Shown one piece after another: positions 34,076 through 43,798 of a stretch of 64,000 bases of DNA. Source of the DNA: Anaerofustis butyriciformans. GTDB lineage: Bacteria; Bacillota; Clostridia; Eubacteriales; Anaerofustaceae. The notes beneath the pieces were generated by a model. It ran no database searches and had not been told where the DNA came from. It was given only the letters and a program-made list of their open reading frames with translations. Where the stretch lies: positions 248,001 to 312,000 of the forward strand of contig NZ_JAYFFH010000001.1 of assembly GCF_036289385.1 (NCBI RefSeq). Reading direction: 5' to 3'. Position 1 is the first letter of the stretch, and each line of letters starts with the position of its first letter. A program made the position numbers and the translations under genes.

Positions 34076-34442
34076 GGATGTTGACTTTTTCCCTTTCGTA
34101 GATATTGTTTATATAAAATTTAAGAGAATTTAAAGAGGCCAATAATTCATTGTCGGCTTCTTTTTTTATATATCCTTCACATTCCTTTATCTTTACCTCT
34201 ACGTTATCAATTTCTTCGTGATTTATTATAAGAAACCATACTTTTTTACTTTCTATTGTTTGTTCTTTTAACTCATTAAAACTTTTCTCTACATTTTCAT
34301 CATCATTTTTGTTTAAGTAATAAACTATCTCGTCAATATTGTTTTCAAGTTTTATTGATGACTCTTTTATAAAGTTATAACAGTAAACATTTATCCCAAG
34401 AAGTGTAATCAAAAGTGCCGCCGCAAAACAAAAAGATCTCAT
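34062..34442 (-). CDS. DUF4363 family protein
   Basis: The protein has 126 residues. An N-terminal hydrophobic segment (FAAALLITLLGINVY) anchors a helical domain of the DUF4363 kind (KLENNIDEIVYYLN, ESKKVWFLIINHEEID). Genes of this family commonly sit next to a DUF421 gene in spore formers, as here, with a four-base overlap. A structural or envelope role is likely but not established. Its 3' end overlaps tyrA. Confidence 0.78.
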   Translation of the reverse strand: MRSFCFAAALLITLLGINVYCYNFIKESSIKLENNIDEIVYYLNKNDDENVEKSFNELKEQTIESKKVWFLIINHEEIDNVEVKIKECEGYIKKEADNELLASLNSLKFYINNIYEREKVNIPNIF

Positions 34443-35071
34443 TTTAAACTATCCTTTCTTATTATATATAACTGATTTTGGTATACATATGCCCAAAAGA
34501 CATCTTTATCATTTATGATATTTTTTTTCCTAAGTTCCTTATCAAGTCTTTCATCGGTATAATTTGCAAGGGGAAGACTTTTACTCAGTCTTTTACCATA
34601 CTTAATGAGACTTATTGGAAGTGAACCGTCTTGTTTTAAGGCAAAACTTGGGTTTCCGTTGGCTTCTAAAATTAAATAGGAAACCTCGTTTAAGTCGAGA
34701 ATATCATTGTTTCTTAATTGTTCACACAAATCATCAATGCCTATTAACATTTTTGACATTTGCTTTTGCATTATCTTCCCATTGTATATTAGATATTCAG
34801 GCTTTCCACATATAAAAGTCCTTATTCTTTCGTTTTTAAATGTTAAAAGAGATATACAGGTTTGAAGAAATATTAAAACTATCAAGGGAATTATTCCGTT
34901 TAAAAGGGGGATATTAACGTCGCCGATAGGTTCAGTTACAATATCCGCTATCATTATTGTTATTACAAGTTCAAAAGGCTGATATTCGCTTATCTGTCTT
35001 TTTCCTAAAAATCTTATGGCGAATAAAACCAAAAAATATATAAGTGCAACACGAATAAAACAAATTAACAT
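34439..35071 (-). CDS. DUF421 (YetF-like) membrane protein
   Basis: The protein has 210 residues. Two or three transmembrane segments lie in the first about 75 (IYFLVLFAIRFLGKRQISEY has the typical G-K-R-Q motif) with SEYQPFELVITIMIADI. A cytoplasmic DUF421 C-terminal domain follows (LIYNGKIMQKQMSKMLI, DLNEVSYLILEANGNPSFAL). YetF-type proteins are linked to spore biology in Bacillus but the biochemical function is unknown. It is the first gene of a minus-strand pair with the DUF4363 gene. Confidence 0.88.
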   Translation of the reverse strand: MLICFIRVALIYFLVLFAIRFLGKRQISEYQPFELVITIMIADIVTEPIGDVNIPLLNGIIPLIVLIFLQTCISLLTFKNERIRTFICGKPEYLIYNGKIMQKQMSKMLIGIDDLCEQLRNNDILDLNEVSYLILEANGNPSFALKQDGSLPISLIKYGKRLSKSLPLANYTDERLDKELRKKNIINDKDVFWAYVYQNQLYIIRKDSLK

Positions 35072-35144
35072 AATTAAAACCTTTCTTTTTTTTTAATTTT
35101 AGTATATGATATAATTGTATTTTTATAACATGGAGAGAATAAAT

Positions 35145-35348
35145 ATGAATAGTTTTTTGGATTATTTGACTAAAATAATAAATATAATAAATCCTGTTTT
35201 ATTATTCATGGTACTTGTTTCGGTAATATCATTTTTAGGGTATTTAAAAATAAAAATAGAAGAATATTTTAAGGATATAAAATCAATATCAAATAGCTTA
35301 GAGAGAATTGCCGATAGTGAATACAATAAAAGAAACGGATATTATTAA
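35145..35348 (+). CDS. Small single-pass membrane protein
   Basis: The protein has 67 residues from the ATG at 35145, seven bases after GGAGAG; a TATAAT box at 35110 is suitably placed. One transmembrane segment (PVLLFMVLVSVISFLGYL) is followed by a charged amphipathic helix. No family was recognised. It could be a small regulator or membrane accessory protein. Confidence 0.55.
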   Translation: MNSFLDYLTKIINIINPVLLFMVLVSVISFLGYLKIKIEEYFKDIKSISNSLERIADSEYNKRNGYY

Positions 35349-35445
35349 TAAAAATTGACGAATTTTTGATAAAAAATTGTCGAGTTTTATAATGTTAAAA
35401 AAATAAAAATATTTTGTGATATAATTAGTAGAAATCGGAGGAAAT

Positions 35446-36000
35446 ATGTCAAAGAATAAAAAACAAGACGGAAAGAGCTGGGCTATAAAAATTACGTTTT
35501 TAACATTCTTTTTATCTATGGCATTTAACGTAATAAGTGAGTCTCTTGTGGGGAATGCAGGCTTGGTTGGCGCACTCTTTGTGCTTTTCGCAATAATATT
35601 GATAGGTATAATATGCGATATGGTTGGAACTGCGGTAACGACAGAGGGGGTTGCACCTTTTAATGCAATGGCGGCAAATAAAGTTAAAGGAGCAAGGAAG
35701 GCTGTTGACCTTGTTAAAAAAGCTTCTCAGGTTTCAAATATATGTAATGACGTTATCGGAGATATATGCGGTATCATAAGTGGGGCTACGGTTGCAATAA
35801 TTATAGTTAAAATCGCTAGCATATATAATTTAAAAGAAACCGTTGTAATAAGCGTTGTTTTAAATGGTGTTGTCGCTGCTTTGACAGTTGGGGGAAAAGC
35901 CTTTGGAAAACATATTTCAATGAACAATTCCACCGAGATAGTAAGAAAAGCGGCGGTTTTTGTGGAATTTTTCTCTATTAAAAGGAGGATAAAAAAATGA
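35446..36000 (+). CDS. CorB/DUF21-like membrane protein
   Basis: The protein has 184 residues. Four hydrophobic segments are visible (about 12-30, 38-60, 110-128 and 130-150). NAMAANKVKGARKAVDLVKKA and VSNICNDVIGDICGIISGA resemble the transmembrane DUF21 part of CNNM/CorB proteins, but the CBS domains are absent. Proteins of this kind often precede tlyA in Clostridia. It overlaps tlyA by four bases (ATGA). A transport role is uncertain. Confidence 0.65.
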   Translation: MSKNKKQDGKSWAIKITFLTFFLSMAFNVISESLVGNAGLVGALFVLFAIILIGIICDMVGTAVTTEGVAPFNAMAANKVKGARKAVDLVKKASQVSNICNDVIGDICGIISGATVAIIIVKIASIYNLKETVVISVVLNGVVAALTVGGKAFGKHISMNNSTEIVRKAAVFVEFFSIKRRIKK

Positions 36001-36800
36001 AAACCAAAGAAAGATTAGATGTTTTGCTTTTTGAAAGCGGAATGGCAGAAAGCAGAGAAAAAGCAAAAAGACTTATAATGGCAGGTCTTGTTTTCGTAAA
36101 TGACCAAAGAGTCGATAAAGCGGGAACAAAGGTGGATATTTATTCAAATATTATTATAAAAGGAAATGATAATCCCTTTGTAAGCAGAGGCGGTTTCAAA
36201 CTTGATAAAGCAATCAAAGTTTTTGATGTTGATGTTAAAGATAAAATTTGTATGGATGTAGGAGCATCAAGCGGAGGCTTTACAGACTGTCTGCTTCAAA
36301 ACGGAGCAAAAAAAGTATACAGCATAGACGTCGGATACGGACAGTTTGCCTATAAATTAAGACAAGATGAAAGAGTTGTTTGTCTTGAAAAAACGAATTT
36401 CAGAAATATGGAATTTGATAAAGTTGGGGAAATGATTGACATTGCAGTTATGGACGTATCATTTATTTCAATTTTAAAACTTGCAGATAATCTGCTTAAT
36501 TTCTTAAAAGACGACGGAGTATATATATGTCTTATAAAACCACAGTTTGAAGCGGGAAGAGAACTTGTTGGAAATGGAATAATAAAAGATAAAAACATTC
36601 ATAAAAAAGTTGTTAAAGATGTGATTTTGGGGCTTAAAGAAAAGGGATTATATGTTGAAAAACTTGATTTTTCACCTATAAAAGGACCTAAAGGCAACAG
36701 AGAATTTATTGCATATGTAACAAAAAATGAAGAAAACCTTATAGATATTGATAATATAGTAGATGAATGTGTTGAAAATGCGCATAAGGAGATTGACTGA
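35997..36800 (+). CDS. tlyA: TlyA family rRNA 2'-O-methyltransferase
   Basis: The protein has 267 residues. An S4 RNA-binding domain covers residues about 1-60 (ERLDVLLFESGMAESREKAK), then an FtsJ-type methyltransferase domain with SRGGFKLDKA, the SAM site DVGASSGGFTDCLLQNGA, DVGYGQFAYKLR, DVSFISILK and LIKPQFE. In mycobacteria TlyA methylates cytidines of 16S and 23S rRNA; the same chemistry is expected here. It begins the conserved tlyA-nadK-argR-recN-spoIVB-spo0A order. Confidence 0.92.
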   Translation: MKTKERLDVLLFESGMAESREKAKRLIMAGLVFVNDQRVDKAGTKVDIYSNIIIKGNDNPFVSRGGFKLDKAIKVFDVDVKDKICMDVGASSGGFTDCLLQNGAKKVYSIDVGYGQFAYKLRQDERVVCLEKTNFRNMEFDKVGEMIDIAVMDVSFISILKLADNLLNFLKDDGVYICLIKPQFEAGRELVGNGIIKDKNIHKKVVKDVILGLKEKGLYVEKLDFSPIKGPKGNREFIAYVTKNEENLIDIDNIVDECVENAHKEID

Positions 36801-36804
36801 CATT

Positions 36805-37665
36805 ATGGAAAAATATGTAGGCATAATAACAAATTATAAAAAAGACAGATACATGGATTTCACAAGACAAATAGTTCATTATCTGTATGAAAAAAATGTA
36901 CATATGTATCTTGAAGAACCATTGAAAAATCCCGAATATGACAGCTTTTCAATATTAAACGAAGAAAACATAAAAAAAGTTTCCTTTATTATAATAATCG
37001 GAGGAGACGGAACAATTTTAAAAGCCTTATCTCAAATAGGAGAATACGAAAAACCAATTCTTGGAATTAACTTTGGAAAAGTCGGTTTTCTTGCAAATGT
37101 AGAAAGAAACGAATGGAAAGAATGTATAGACAAGGCTTTAAATGGTGATTACACACTAGATAAAAGAATGCTTCTTGATGTGTATGACAAAGATAACAAC
37201 AAACTTGGTTTTGCCTTAAACGATGCAGTGCTTTTTAGAAAAAATCACTACGGAGTTGCAGAATATAAGGTGTTTATAAACGATGAAGTTTTTGCCGACT
37301 ATCTTGCTGACGGTGTAATAATATCAGGACCTACAGGTTCAACAGCTTATAACCTTTCAAGCGGGGGACCTGTTGTAAACCCAAACTGCGATTTGTTTAT
37401 AATAAATCCTATTTGTGCTCATACTTTAAATTCAACAAGCATTATCGTTAATTCAAATGATGTTGTAAAAATAAGGTTTAACCCTAAAATAACTAGTGTT
37501 TACATAGATAGTGTTGAACCAGATATAAAAGGAAATGAAATATTAGTAAAGAAAAGTGCTCTTAAAGCCAATTTCATAAGATTTGATGATTATAATTTCT
37601 ATTCTTTACTTGTAAACAAGATAAAAAACCCAATAGTAGAAGGAGAATTTGTTCATGAAGATTGA
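36805..37665 (+). CDS. nadK: NAD kinase
   Basis: This enzyme phosphorylates NAD to NADP. The protein has 286 residues from the ATG at 36805 after AAGGAG. The catalytic GGDGT loop is at about 66-70 (IIIIGGDGTILKAL), then LGINFGKVGFLA, NDAVLFR, ADGVIISGPTGSTAYNLSSGGP and NPICAHTLNSTSI, all family motifs. It overlaps argR by 11 bases. Confidence 0.95.
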   Translation: MEKYVGIITNYKKDRYMDFTRQIVHYLYEKNVHMYLEEPLKNPEYDSFSILNEENIKKVSFIIIIGGDGTILKALSQIGEYEKPILGINFGKVGFLANVERNEWKECIDKALNGDYTLDKRMLLDVYDKDNNKLGFALNDAVLFRKNHYGVAEYKVFINDEVFADYLADGVIISGPTGSTAYNLSSGGPVVNPNCDLFIINPICAHTLNSTSIIVNSNDVVKIRFNPKITSVYIDSVEPDIKGNEILVKKSALKANFIRFDDYNFYSLLVNKIKNPIVEGEFVHED

Positions 37666-38113
37666 CAGACATTCAAAAATACTTGAAATATTAAACAAAT
37701 ACGAAGTTGAAACACAAGAAGACTTAACAAAATACTTAAAAGAAGCGGGAATAAACGTAACGCAGGCAACAGTTTCAAGAGATATCAGACAAATGAAACT
37801 TATAAAGGTAATGACAAAAAGCGGTAAATATAAATATGCTGCATATTCAAATCAAAGTTCAAATTTAGATGATAGAATCGTAAGTGTTTTTAGAGAAGCT
37901 GTTTTAACAATTGATTATGCAAACAACTTTGTATGCCTTCATACAATAACAGGAATGGCTCAAGCTGCAGGTGTTGCAATTGATGCTTTAAAATTAAATG
38001 AAATTGTAGGAACGGTTGCGGGAGATGATACACTTTTCATACTTGTAAGAAGTGAAGATGACGCAAAAGAATTGGTTAAAAAGTTTGAATCTCTTTTAAA
38101 GAAAGGAAAATAA
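37655..38113 (+). CDS. argR: Arginine repressor ArgR
   Basis: The protein has 153 residues from the ATG at 37655, nine bases after AAGGAG; the TTG at 37649 is less likely. The N-terminal winged helix (RHSKILEIL, NVTQATVSRDIRQMKLIKV) binds ARG boxes, and the C-terminal domain (GMAQAAGVAIDAL, VGTVAGDDTLFILVRSEDD) binds arginine and hexamerises. It represses arginine synthesis and may activate catabolism. It lies in the standard place before recN. Confidence 0.95.
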   Translation: MKIDRHSKILEILNKYEVETQEDLTKYLKEAGINVTQATVSRDIRQMKLIKVMTKSGKYKYAAYSNQSSNLDDRIVSVFREAVLTIDYANNFVCLHTITGMAQAAGVAIDALKLNEIVGTVAGDDTLFILVRSEDDAKELVKKFESLLKKGK

Positions 38114-38114
38114 A

Positions 38115-39812
38115 ATGCTTTTATCGCTTAATATAAACAATTATGCAATTATAGATAATTTAAGTATTGAATTTGATGAAGGTTTAAACATAATAACAGG
38201 TGAAACAGGGGCTGGAAAGTCCATAATTATTGGTGCTTTATCGCTGGTTCTTGGGGAACATGCAAAAACGGAAAACATAAGAACGGGAAAAGATAAAGCC
38301 GTTATTCAGGCTTTATTTACGGTTGAAGAAAATAACCATGAATTAAAGGAAGTTCTTGATGATTTATCTATTGACTATAGCGATCAAACACTTATTTTAA
38401 CAAGGGAGATTTCATTAAAAGGAAGAAATATTTGTAAGATAAATTCAACCTTGGTTAATGTATCAACTCTAAAGGAAGTTGGAACTCATCTTATTGATAT
38501 TCACGGACAACATGAACATCAAAAACTCCTAAACCAAAATACTCATTTAAGTTTTCTTGATTCATATGGACAAAATAAAATAAAAGATGATTTAAGAAAT
38601 GTTTCTTTATCTTATGATGAATATAAAAAGGCTTTAAAAGAACTTACTGAACTTGAAAAAAAATCAAAGGAAAACAGTGATAATTTAGATAATTTTAAAA
38701 GACAATTTGAAGAAATAAATGAAGTAGAACTTGAAATCGGAGAAGATGAAGAGCTTGAAAAAAGAGAAAAAATTCTTCTAAATTCACAAAATATATATTC
38801 AGATATAGACAGTGCATACTCTCTTTTATATAAATCAGACAGTAACGTTTTGTCAAATTTAACCTTGGCGAACGAATCTTTTTCAAAGGTTCTTGATTAT
38901 GATGAAAGCGTAAAAGAAAATGTAGAAATGCTAAACGAGGCAAATACATTAATAGAAGAGGTAGTGTTTTTCTTAAGGGATTACAGAGATAATATTTCAT
39001 TTAACCCCGAAGAATTAAACGATATAGAAAGTAAATTAAATAAGATAAATTATCTTAAAAAGAAATATGGAGTAACAATAGAAGAAATTTTAGAATATAA
39101 AAAGGAACTACAAAATAATATCGAGCTTATAGATAACTATGAAGATACTCTAAATTCTCTTAAAAAAGACGTGGATAAAAAGAAAAAAGAATATTTAAAA
39201 CACGCAAAAACCTTAAGAGAAAAAAGAAAAAAAATTGCAGATGAGTTCTGCAAAAAAATAACCGAAAATCTTCAGCTTCTTTCAATGAAAGGAACGGTTT
39301 TTGCTTGTGAATTTAAAGACCTTGAAAAAAATGAAAACTATACTAAAAAAGGAATTGATGATATAGCTTTCATGATTTCAACAAATAAAGGAGAAAGTTT
39401 AAAACCACTGAATAAAATAGCATCAGGCGGTGAAATTTCAAGAGTAATGTTATCATTTAAGAGAATTTTATCGGAAAATGATAATATTGATTGTTTGATA
39501 TTTGATGAAATAGATACGGGAATAAGCGGACAAACTGCTTTAATCGTAGGAAAACAAATGTGGGAACTTTCAAAAAACCACCAAATTCTTGCAATAACGC
39601 ATCTTCCTCAAATTGCTTCAATGGCAGATACGAATTATTTCATTAAAAAAGAAGTAAAAGATGATAAGACATTTACATCTTTTACAAAACTTAATGAGGA
39701 AGAAAAAGTAGAGGAACTTGTAAGAATAATAAGTGGTGAAAACACCAGTGAAAATGCAATTATGTATGCAAAAGACATGATTGAAAATGCTGACAAATTA
39801 AAAAATCAATAA
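38115..39812 (+). CDS. recN: DNA repair protein RecN
   Basis: This SMC-like ATPase acts in double-strand break repair. The protein has 565 residues. Walker A GETGAGKSI is at 29-37, IDIHGQHEHQKLLN follows, then a long central coiled coil (about 150-370), the signature region LNKIASGGEISRVMLSFK, Walker B CLIFDEIDTGISGQTA and ITHLPQIASMAD. The length is normal for the family. Confidence 0.96.
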   Translation: MLLSLNINNYAIIDNLSIEFDEGLNIITGETGAGKSIIIGALSLVLGEHAKTENIRTGKDKAVIQALFTVEENNHELKEVLDDLSIDYSDQTLILTREISLKGRNICKINSTLVNVSTLKEVGTHLIDIHGQHEHQKLLNQNTHLSFLDSYGQNKIKDDLRNVSLSYDEYKKALKELTELEKKSKENSDNLDNFKRQFEEINEVELEIGEDEELEKREKILLNSQNIYSDIDSAYSLLYKSDSNVLSNLTLANESFSKVLDYDESVKENVEMLNEANTLIEEVVFFLRDYRDNISFNPEELNDIESKLNKINYLKKKYGVTIEEILEYKKELQNNIELIDNYEDTLNSLKKDVDKKKKEYLKHAKTLREKRKKIADEFCKKITENLQLLSMKGTVFACEFKDLEKNENYTKKGIDDIAFMISTNKGESLKPLNKIASGGEISRVMLSFKRILSENDNIDCLIFDEIDTGISGQTALIVGKQMWELSKNHQILAITHLPQIASMADTNYFIKKEVKDDKTFTSFTKLNEEEKVEELVRIISGENTSENAIMYAKDMIENADKLKNQ

Positions 39813-39827
39813 TCACTTTTGTGCTTC

Positions 39828-39858
39828 GTTTATATTTTTTGTAATATTGGGAACAATA
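39828..39858 (+). promoter_or_regulatory. Candidate sigma-F/sigma-G promoter of spoIVB
   Basis: GTTTA at 39828 and GGGAACAATA at 39849-39858 are 16 bases apart; the second box fits the forespore pattern GGNNANANTR. Forespore sigma factors control spoIVB in Bacillus. Confidence 0.45.
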
Positions 39859-39886
39859 AATCAAAAAAACAAACGAGGTACTAAGT

Positions 39887-41164
39887 GTGAATATATTTTC
39901 AAGAAAAAAATTACTTTTAGGATTTTTAACTATAATTTTTATATTTTCAGTTTACCTATCTTACTTAAATATAAATACTAAAGAGATTGCTGTGTTATCC
40001 TCTCAGACGACCAGTGTTTCTTTAGATTTACCAAAAAACTGTAAAATTGAAAATGAAAGCGAAGATTTAAAAGTAAATGGGACGACTTCTTCAAAAAGTG
40101 ATGTTGAAGATAATAAAATAGAAGTTTATTCATCTTCGGCTGGCGAATATAAACTAAAGGCAAAACTTTTTGGAATCATACCAATAAATAACTATAACAT
40201 AAACGTTATACCAAACACAAAGCTTTATCCGTCAGGACAGCTTGTTGGGGTTAGTATGAATACCAAAGGAGCCATTGCCGTTCAGTTTCAATCCTTTATA
40301 GATATTAGTGGTAATGAAGTTTGTCCTGCAAAAGATGCAGGGATAAAAACAGGGGATATAATAGTCGAAATAGGAGGTAGTAAAGTTTATAATGCCGATG
40401 AAGTTATCGAGCAGTTAAACAAAATCGACCATAAGGAAATTGAAGTTGTAATAAAAAGAGAAAATGTTGAGCAGACAGTAACAGTAAAACCCGTAAAATC
40501 AAAAGACGATAATAAATATAAAATAGGCTTATGGGTAAGAGACAGCGTTGCAGGAATAGGAACACTTACTTGTTACAATGATAAGTTAAATAGATTCGTT
40601 GCTTTGGGGCATAGCATAAATGATGTTGATACAGGAATAATAATGCCCGTAAAAAACGGAGATTTGATTGAAAGCGAACTTATAAGCATTGTAAAAGGAA
40701 AAAGAAACAATCCCGGAGAGCTTAGAGGAGTTTTAAAAGCAGATAACAAAGACATAATCGGTTCAATTGAACTTAATAATGATTTTGGAATTTACGGTGA
40801 TGTTACAAAGAAAGTTACTTCTTCATCTTCTCCAATGGAAATTGCCCTTCAAGATAAAATAAAAGAAGGCGATGCGAAGATTCTTACTACTATCGATAAT
40901 AACGAACCAAGACTTTTCGACATAAAAATTAAAAAGACCTATAAACAAACCAAGAAAAACACCAAAAGTATGTTAATCGAGGTTACCGATAAAGAACTTC
41001 TTTCAAAAACAGGCGGTATTGTACAAGGAATGAGCGGTAGTCCCATAATTCAAAACGGAAAAATCGTCGGAGCCGTTACCCATGTATTTGTAACAGACCC
41101 AACCAAAGGATATGGAATTTATATTGAATGGCTTTTAGAAGATTTGTTGACCAAGCAAAATTAG
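39887..41164 (+). CDS. spoIVB: SpoIVB peptidase (S55), sporulation signalling protease
   Basis: The protein has 425 residues from a GTG eight bases after GAGGT. An N-terminal transmembrane signal anchor leads to a PDZ domain (about residues 115-205; GAIAVQFQSF...AKDAGIKTGDIIVEI) and the S55 serine protease domain (about 210-420) with catalytic His in FVALGHSINDVDTG and Ser in QGMSGSPIIQNGKIVGAV. In Bacillus it is secreted from the forespore and triggers pro-sigma-K processing. It lies between recN and spo0A as in other spore formers. Confidence 0.95.
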   Translation: MNIFSRKKLLLGFLTIIFIFSVYLSYLNINTKEIAVLSSQTTSVSLDLPKNCKIENESEDLKVNGTTSSKSDVEDNKIEVYSSSAGEYKLKAKLFGIIPINNYNINVIPNTKLYPSGQLVGVSMNTKGAIAVQFQSFIDISGNEVCPAKDAGIKTGDIIVEIGGSKVYNADEVIEQLNKIDHKEIEVVIKRENVEQTVTVKPVKSKDDNKYKIGLWVRDSVAGIGTLTCYNDKLNRFVALGHSINDVDTGIIMPVKNGDLIESELISIVKGKRNNPGELRGVLKADNKDIIGSIELNNDFGIYGDVTKKVTSSSSPMEIALQDKIKEGDAKILTTIDNNEPRLFDIKIKKTYKQTKKNTKSMLIEVTDKELLSKTGGIVQGMSGSPIIQNGKIVGAVTHVFVTDPTKGYGIYIEWLLEDLLTKQN

Positions 41165-41245
41165 ACAAACTTTGCATTAAAATTGTAGTAATCTTTAAAA
41201 GAAATTAAAATAAAACAAAATAATATTAAATCGGGAGGAAAAATT

Positions 41246-42019
41246 ATGGTATATAAAGTTGCAATTGCAGATGATAACGAAAAATTTGCTTTGGCTGTAA
41301 AAGACCATTTTGAAGGAAGAGAAAATTTTAATGTAGTGGGAGTAGTAGGAAACGGCAGCGACCTTTTGGACGTTGTAAAAAACGAAAAGCCGGATATTTT
41401 ACTTTTGGATACAATAATGCCAATGCTTGACGGTATCGGTGTACTTGAAAAATTAAACAAAAGTGATATGGGTAACTACGATCCTCATGTTGTTATGATG
41501 TCAGCTGTAGGAGGAGAATCCTTTACAAGACAAACAGTAAATTTAGGAGCTGACTATTATTTCTTAAAACCTTTTAATTTTGATGAATTAACGAGAGAGA
41601 TAGATGCATATTTTTCTCCCGATATGAACGAAGAAACAAAGGAAGAAAAAGAAAAGAAAGATAAAGATTATCAAGTTATGGTAACATCAATACTTCATGA
41701 AGTAGGTGTTCCTGCTCATATAAAAGGATATATTTATTTAAGAGAAGCAATAAAACTTGTTATTGATAATGTTGAATTACTTGGAGGAATAACAAAAACT
41801 TTATATCCTATGATTGCAGAAAAATACGGTACAACACCAAGCAGAGTTGAAAGAGCAATAAGACATGCAATAGAAGTTGCTTGGAATAGAGGAAGAGTTG
41901 AGACAATAGATAAAATATTTGGTTATACAATAGACCAAAATAAAGGTAAACCTACCAATTCGGAATTTATTGCAATGGTTGCCGATAAAATGAGACTTGA
42001 TATTGGACAGTATGCTTAA
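41246..42019 (+). CDS. spo0A: Spo0A, master regulator of sporulation
   Basis: The protein has 257 residues after GGGAGG. The receiver domain has acidic pocket residues D9 and D10 and phospho-acceptor D55 (LLLDTIMPMLDG); the C-terminal Spo0A DNA-binding domain (about residues 140-257) includes GTTPSRVERAIRHAIEVAW, the recognition helix region that binds 0A boxes. Phosphorylation commits the cell to sporulation. Intact and of normal length. Confidence 0.97.
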   Translation: MVYKVAIADDNEKFALAVKDHFEGRENFNVVGVVGNGSDLLDVVKNEKPDILLLDTIMPMLDGIGVLEKLNKSDMGNYDPHVVMMSAVGGESFTRQTVNLGADYYFLKPFNFDELTREIDAYFSPDMNEETKEEKEKKDKDYQVMVTSILHEVGVPAHIKGYIYLREAIKLVIDNVELLGGITKTLYPMIAEKYGTTPSRVERAIRHAIEVAWNRGRVETIDKIFGYTIDQNKGKPTNSEFIAMVADKMRLDIGQYA

Positions 42020-42047
42020 AAGACGTGCAAAAGGCACGTCTTTTTTT
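42018..42047 (+). terminator. Terminator of spo0A
   Basis: GACGTGC pairs with GCACGTC around AAAAG, followed by seven T. Confidence 0.88.
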
Positions 42048-42139
42048 ATGAAAATCAAAGAGATAATGATGTTTTGTATCTTTTTTGTTGATTTAAGTAC
42101 GTTTTTATATTAAAATGTTGATAAAGGGAGGTATGAAAT

Positions 42140-42859
42140 ATGGAAAAAGTATATCAATACAGCAAACTTTACAAATATTTTAAAGAAAAAATAGAAAACG
42201 GATATTATAAGCCGGGAGACTTAATACCTCCGGAACCTGAAATAGAAAAGATGTTTGGTGTAAGCAGAACTACCGTAAGAAAAGCTGTTGACCTACTTTC
42301 AAGAGAAGGATTTTTAAAAGCTCAACAAGGTAAAGGAACGGTTGTAACAGACAATAAAACAATGCAAAGTTTAAATCATGTAACGTCTGTTTCTGAAACA
42401 TTACGACATAAAGGTTATGAAGTTAAACCTAAAAATATATTTATAGATTCCGTTGCTGCGGATGATTTTATTAGTGAAAAACTTGGAATAGAAAACGGAA
42501 CTGTAATAATAAGAATTCAAAGAATACAGCTTGCAAACAATATTCCAATAGCAATAGTAAAAAATTATTTAAGAAAAGAAGATGTACCGGATATCATTAA
42601 AAAGCAAGATGAAATCACATCTTTATATGCATTCCTTGAAAGGGAATATGGAATAAACTTTGATTCTGCAACAGAATTAATTTCTGCAAAGAACGCAACT
42701 TTTGAAGAAAGCCAAATGCTTGATGTTGCGGTTGGAACAGCTTTAATCGAACTTAAAAGAACATGTTATATGGGACAAAAACCTATATGTATAGACCATT
42801 CAAAAATCGTTGGAAGTAAATATGAACTTGAAATAGAAATGGTTGGTAGAGAAAAATAA
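42140..42859 (+). CDS. GntR-family regulator with UTRA domain (HutC subfamily)
   Basis: The protein has 239 residues. The N-terminal winged helix (residues 1-70; YKPGDLIPPEPEIEKMFGVS, RTTVRKAVDLLSREGFL, QGKGTVV) is typical GntR, and the remainder is a UTRA ligand-binding domain (LGIENGTVIIRIQRIQLANN, TALIELKRTCYM). UTRA regulators usually respond to a sugar phosphate or amino acid catabolite. It is monocistronic with its own terminator, so its target is not obvious; the sugar-type operon at 49989 is one possibility. Confidence 0.88.
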   Translation: MEKVYQYSKLYKYFKEKIENGYYKPGDLIPPEPEIEKMFGVSRTTVRKAVDLLSREGFLKAQQGKGTVVTDNKTMQSLNHVTSVSETLRHKGYEVKPKNIFIDSVAADDFISEKLGIENGTVIIRIQRIQLANNIPIAIVKNYLRKEDVPDIIKKQDEITSLYAFLEREYGINFDSATELISAKNATFEESQMLDVAVGTALIELKRTCYMGQKPICIDHSKIVGSKYELEIEMVGREK

Positions 42860-42886
42860 AAAGAAACGCATGGCGTTTCTTTTTAT
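42858..42886 (+). terminator. Terminator of the GntR gene
   Basis: GAAACGC pairs with GCGTTTC around ATG, with flanking A and T runs. Confidence 0.88.
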
Positions 42887-43018
42887 TTTTAATTAACAAA
42901 ATATTTAGTGTATTATATTAATTAGTATTACAGGATTATTTATAATTTAATTATAATATTACATATATTAGTATAATATTAAATAATATCAATTAAAATA
43001 TAATATATCTAAGTAGTT

Positions 43019-43687
43019 TTAAAATATAAATTCTTGATTTTCTTTTGTGATTTCATGAATATTTACATTTTTATATTTTTCTTCTATTTCTTTTAAATCG
43101 TCAATATATCTTAAATCTTCTCTAAAATGCATAGGGAAAACATCTTTTGTTTTAATTTCTTTTAAGAAGAAGTTAATGGCAAGTGTTGAGTTTTCATTTA
43201 ATCTTCTATCCACCGGAATAAATGCATAATCAATAACTTCATTTTGTAAATATTCTTTTAACTTCATTATTTCATCTTGATAGTCTTTAGCTTCTTTTTC
43301 CTGTGTTTTTTTATCATCATTTTCCCAGTGCCACCAGTTTAAATCTCCGCTGTGGAATAATATTTTTCCTTCTGCTTTTATTAAAAAACTTACTCCAAGG
43401 TCTGTTGAACCAAATGTTTTTATTTTTATTCCATTTGTATCTATTTCATCATAAGGCTTTATAAATATAATATTATCTTTTTTCCTTACTTTTATATCAT
43501 CACTTAAAACACATAATCCTTCTTTTAGAATAAAATCGTTAAAGTGATCCATATGAGAATGAGTAGCAAAGCAAATTACTTTTTTATCTTTACTTTCAAT
43601 TTTTATTTTGTTCATGGAATCAATTACAAAAATATAATCATCAAGTTCAATTAAAAATCCGCTGTTATATAAATATTTTACTTTCAT
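43019..43687 (-). CDS. Metallo-beta-lactamase-fold hydrolase
   Basis: The protein has 222 residues after a GGAGG. It carries the metal-binding ATHSHMDHFND (H-x-H-x-D-H), ILFHSGDLNWWHW (second His/Asp) and VFPMHFRED (third His), the layout of UlaG-like MBL proteins. The GDLNWWHW segment is typical of a widespread but uncharacterised Firmicutes subgroup. It is probably cytoplasmic and acts on a phosphoester or lactone. It is transcribed divergently from the ACT-domain gene. Confidence 0.83.
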   Translation of the reverse strand: MKVKYLYNSGFLIELDDYIFVIDSMNKIKIESKDKKVICFATHSHMDHFNDFILKEGLCVLSDDIKVRKKDNIIFIKPYDEIDTNGIKIKTFGSTDLGVSFLIKAEGKILFHSGDLNWWHWENDDKKTQEKEAKDYQDEIMKLKEYLQNEVIDYAFIPVDRRLNENSTLAINFFLKEIKTKDVFPMHFREDLRYIDDLKEIEEKYKNVNIHEITKENQEFIF

Positions 43688-43798
43688 TTTTTAACCTCCG
43701 CTTCACCAAATTATATCAAACAAGGGTTTAATTATAAAGGTAAATATGATAATATATAATTTAAGTTTAAAAATATTTTTATTAAATCGGAGGAAGAT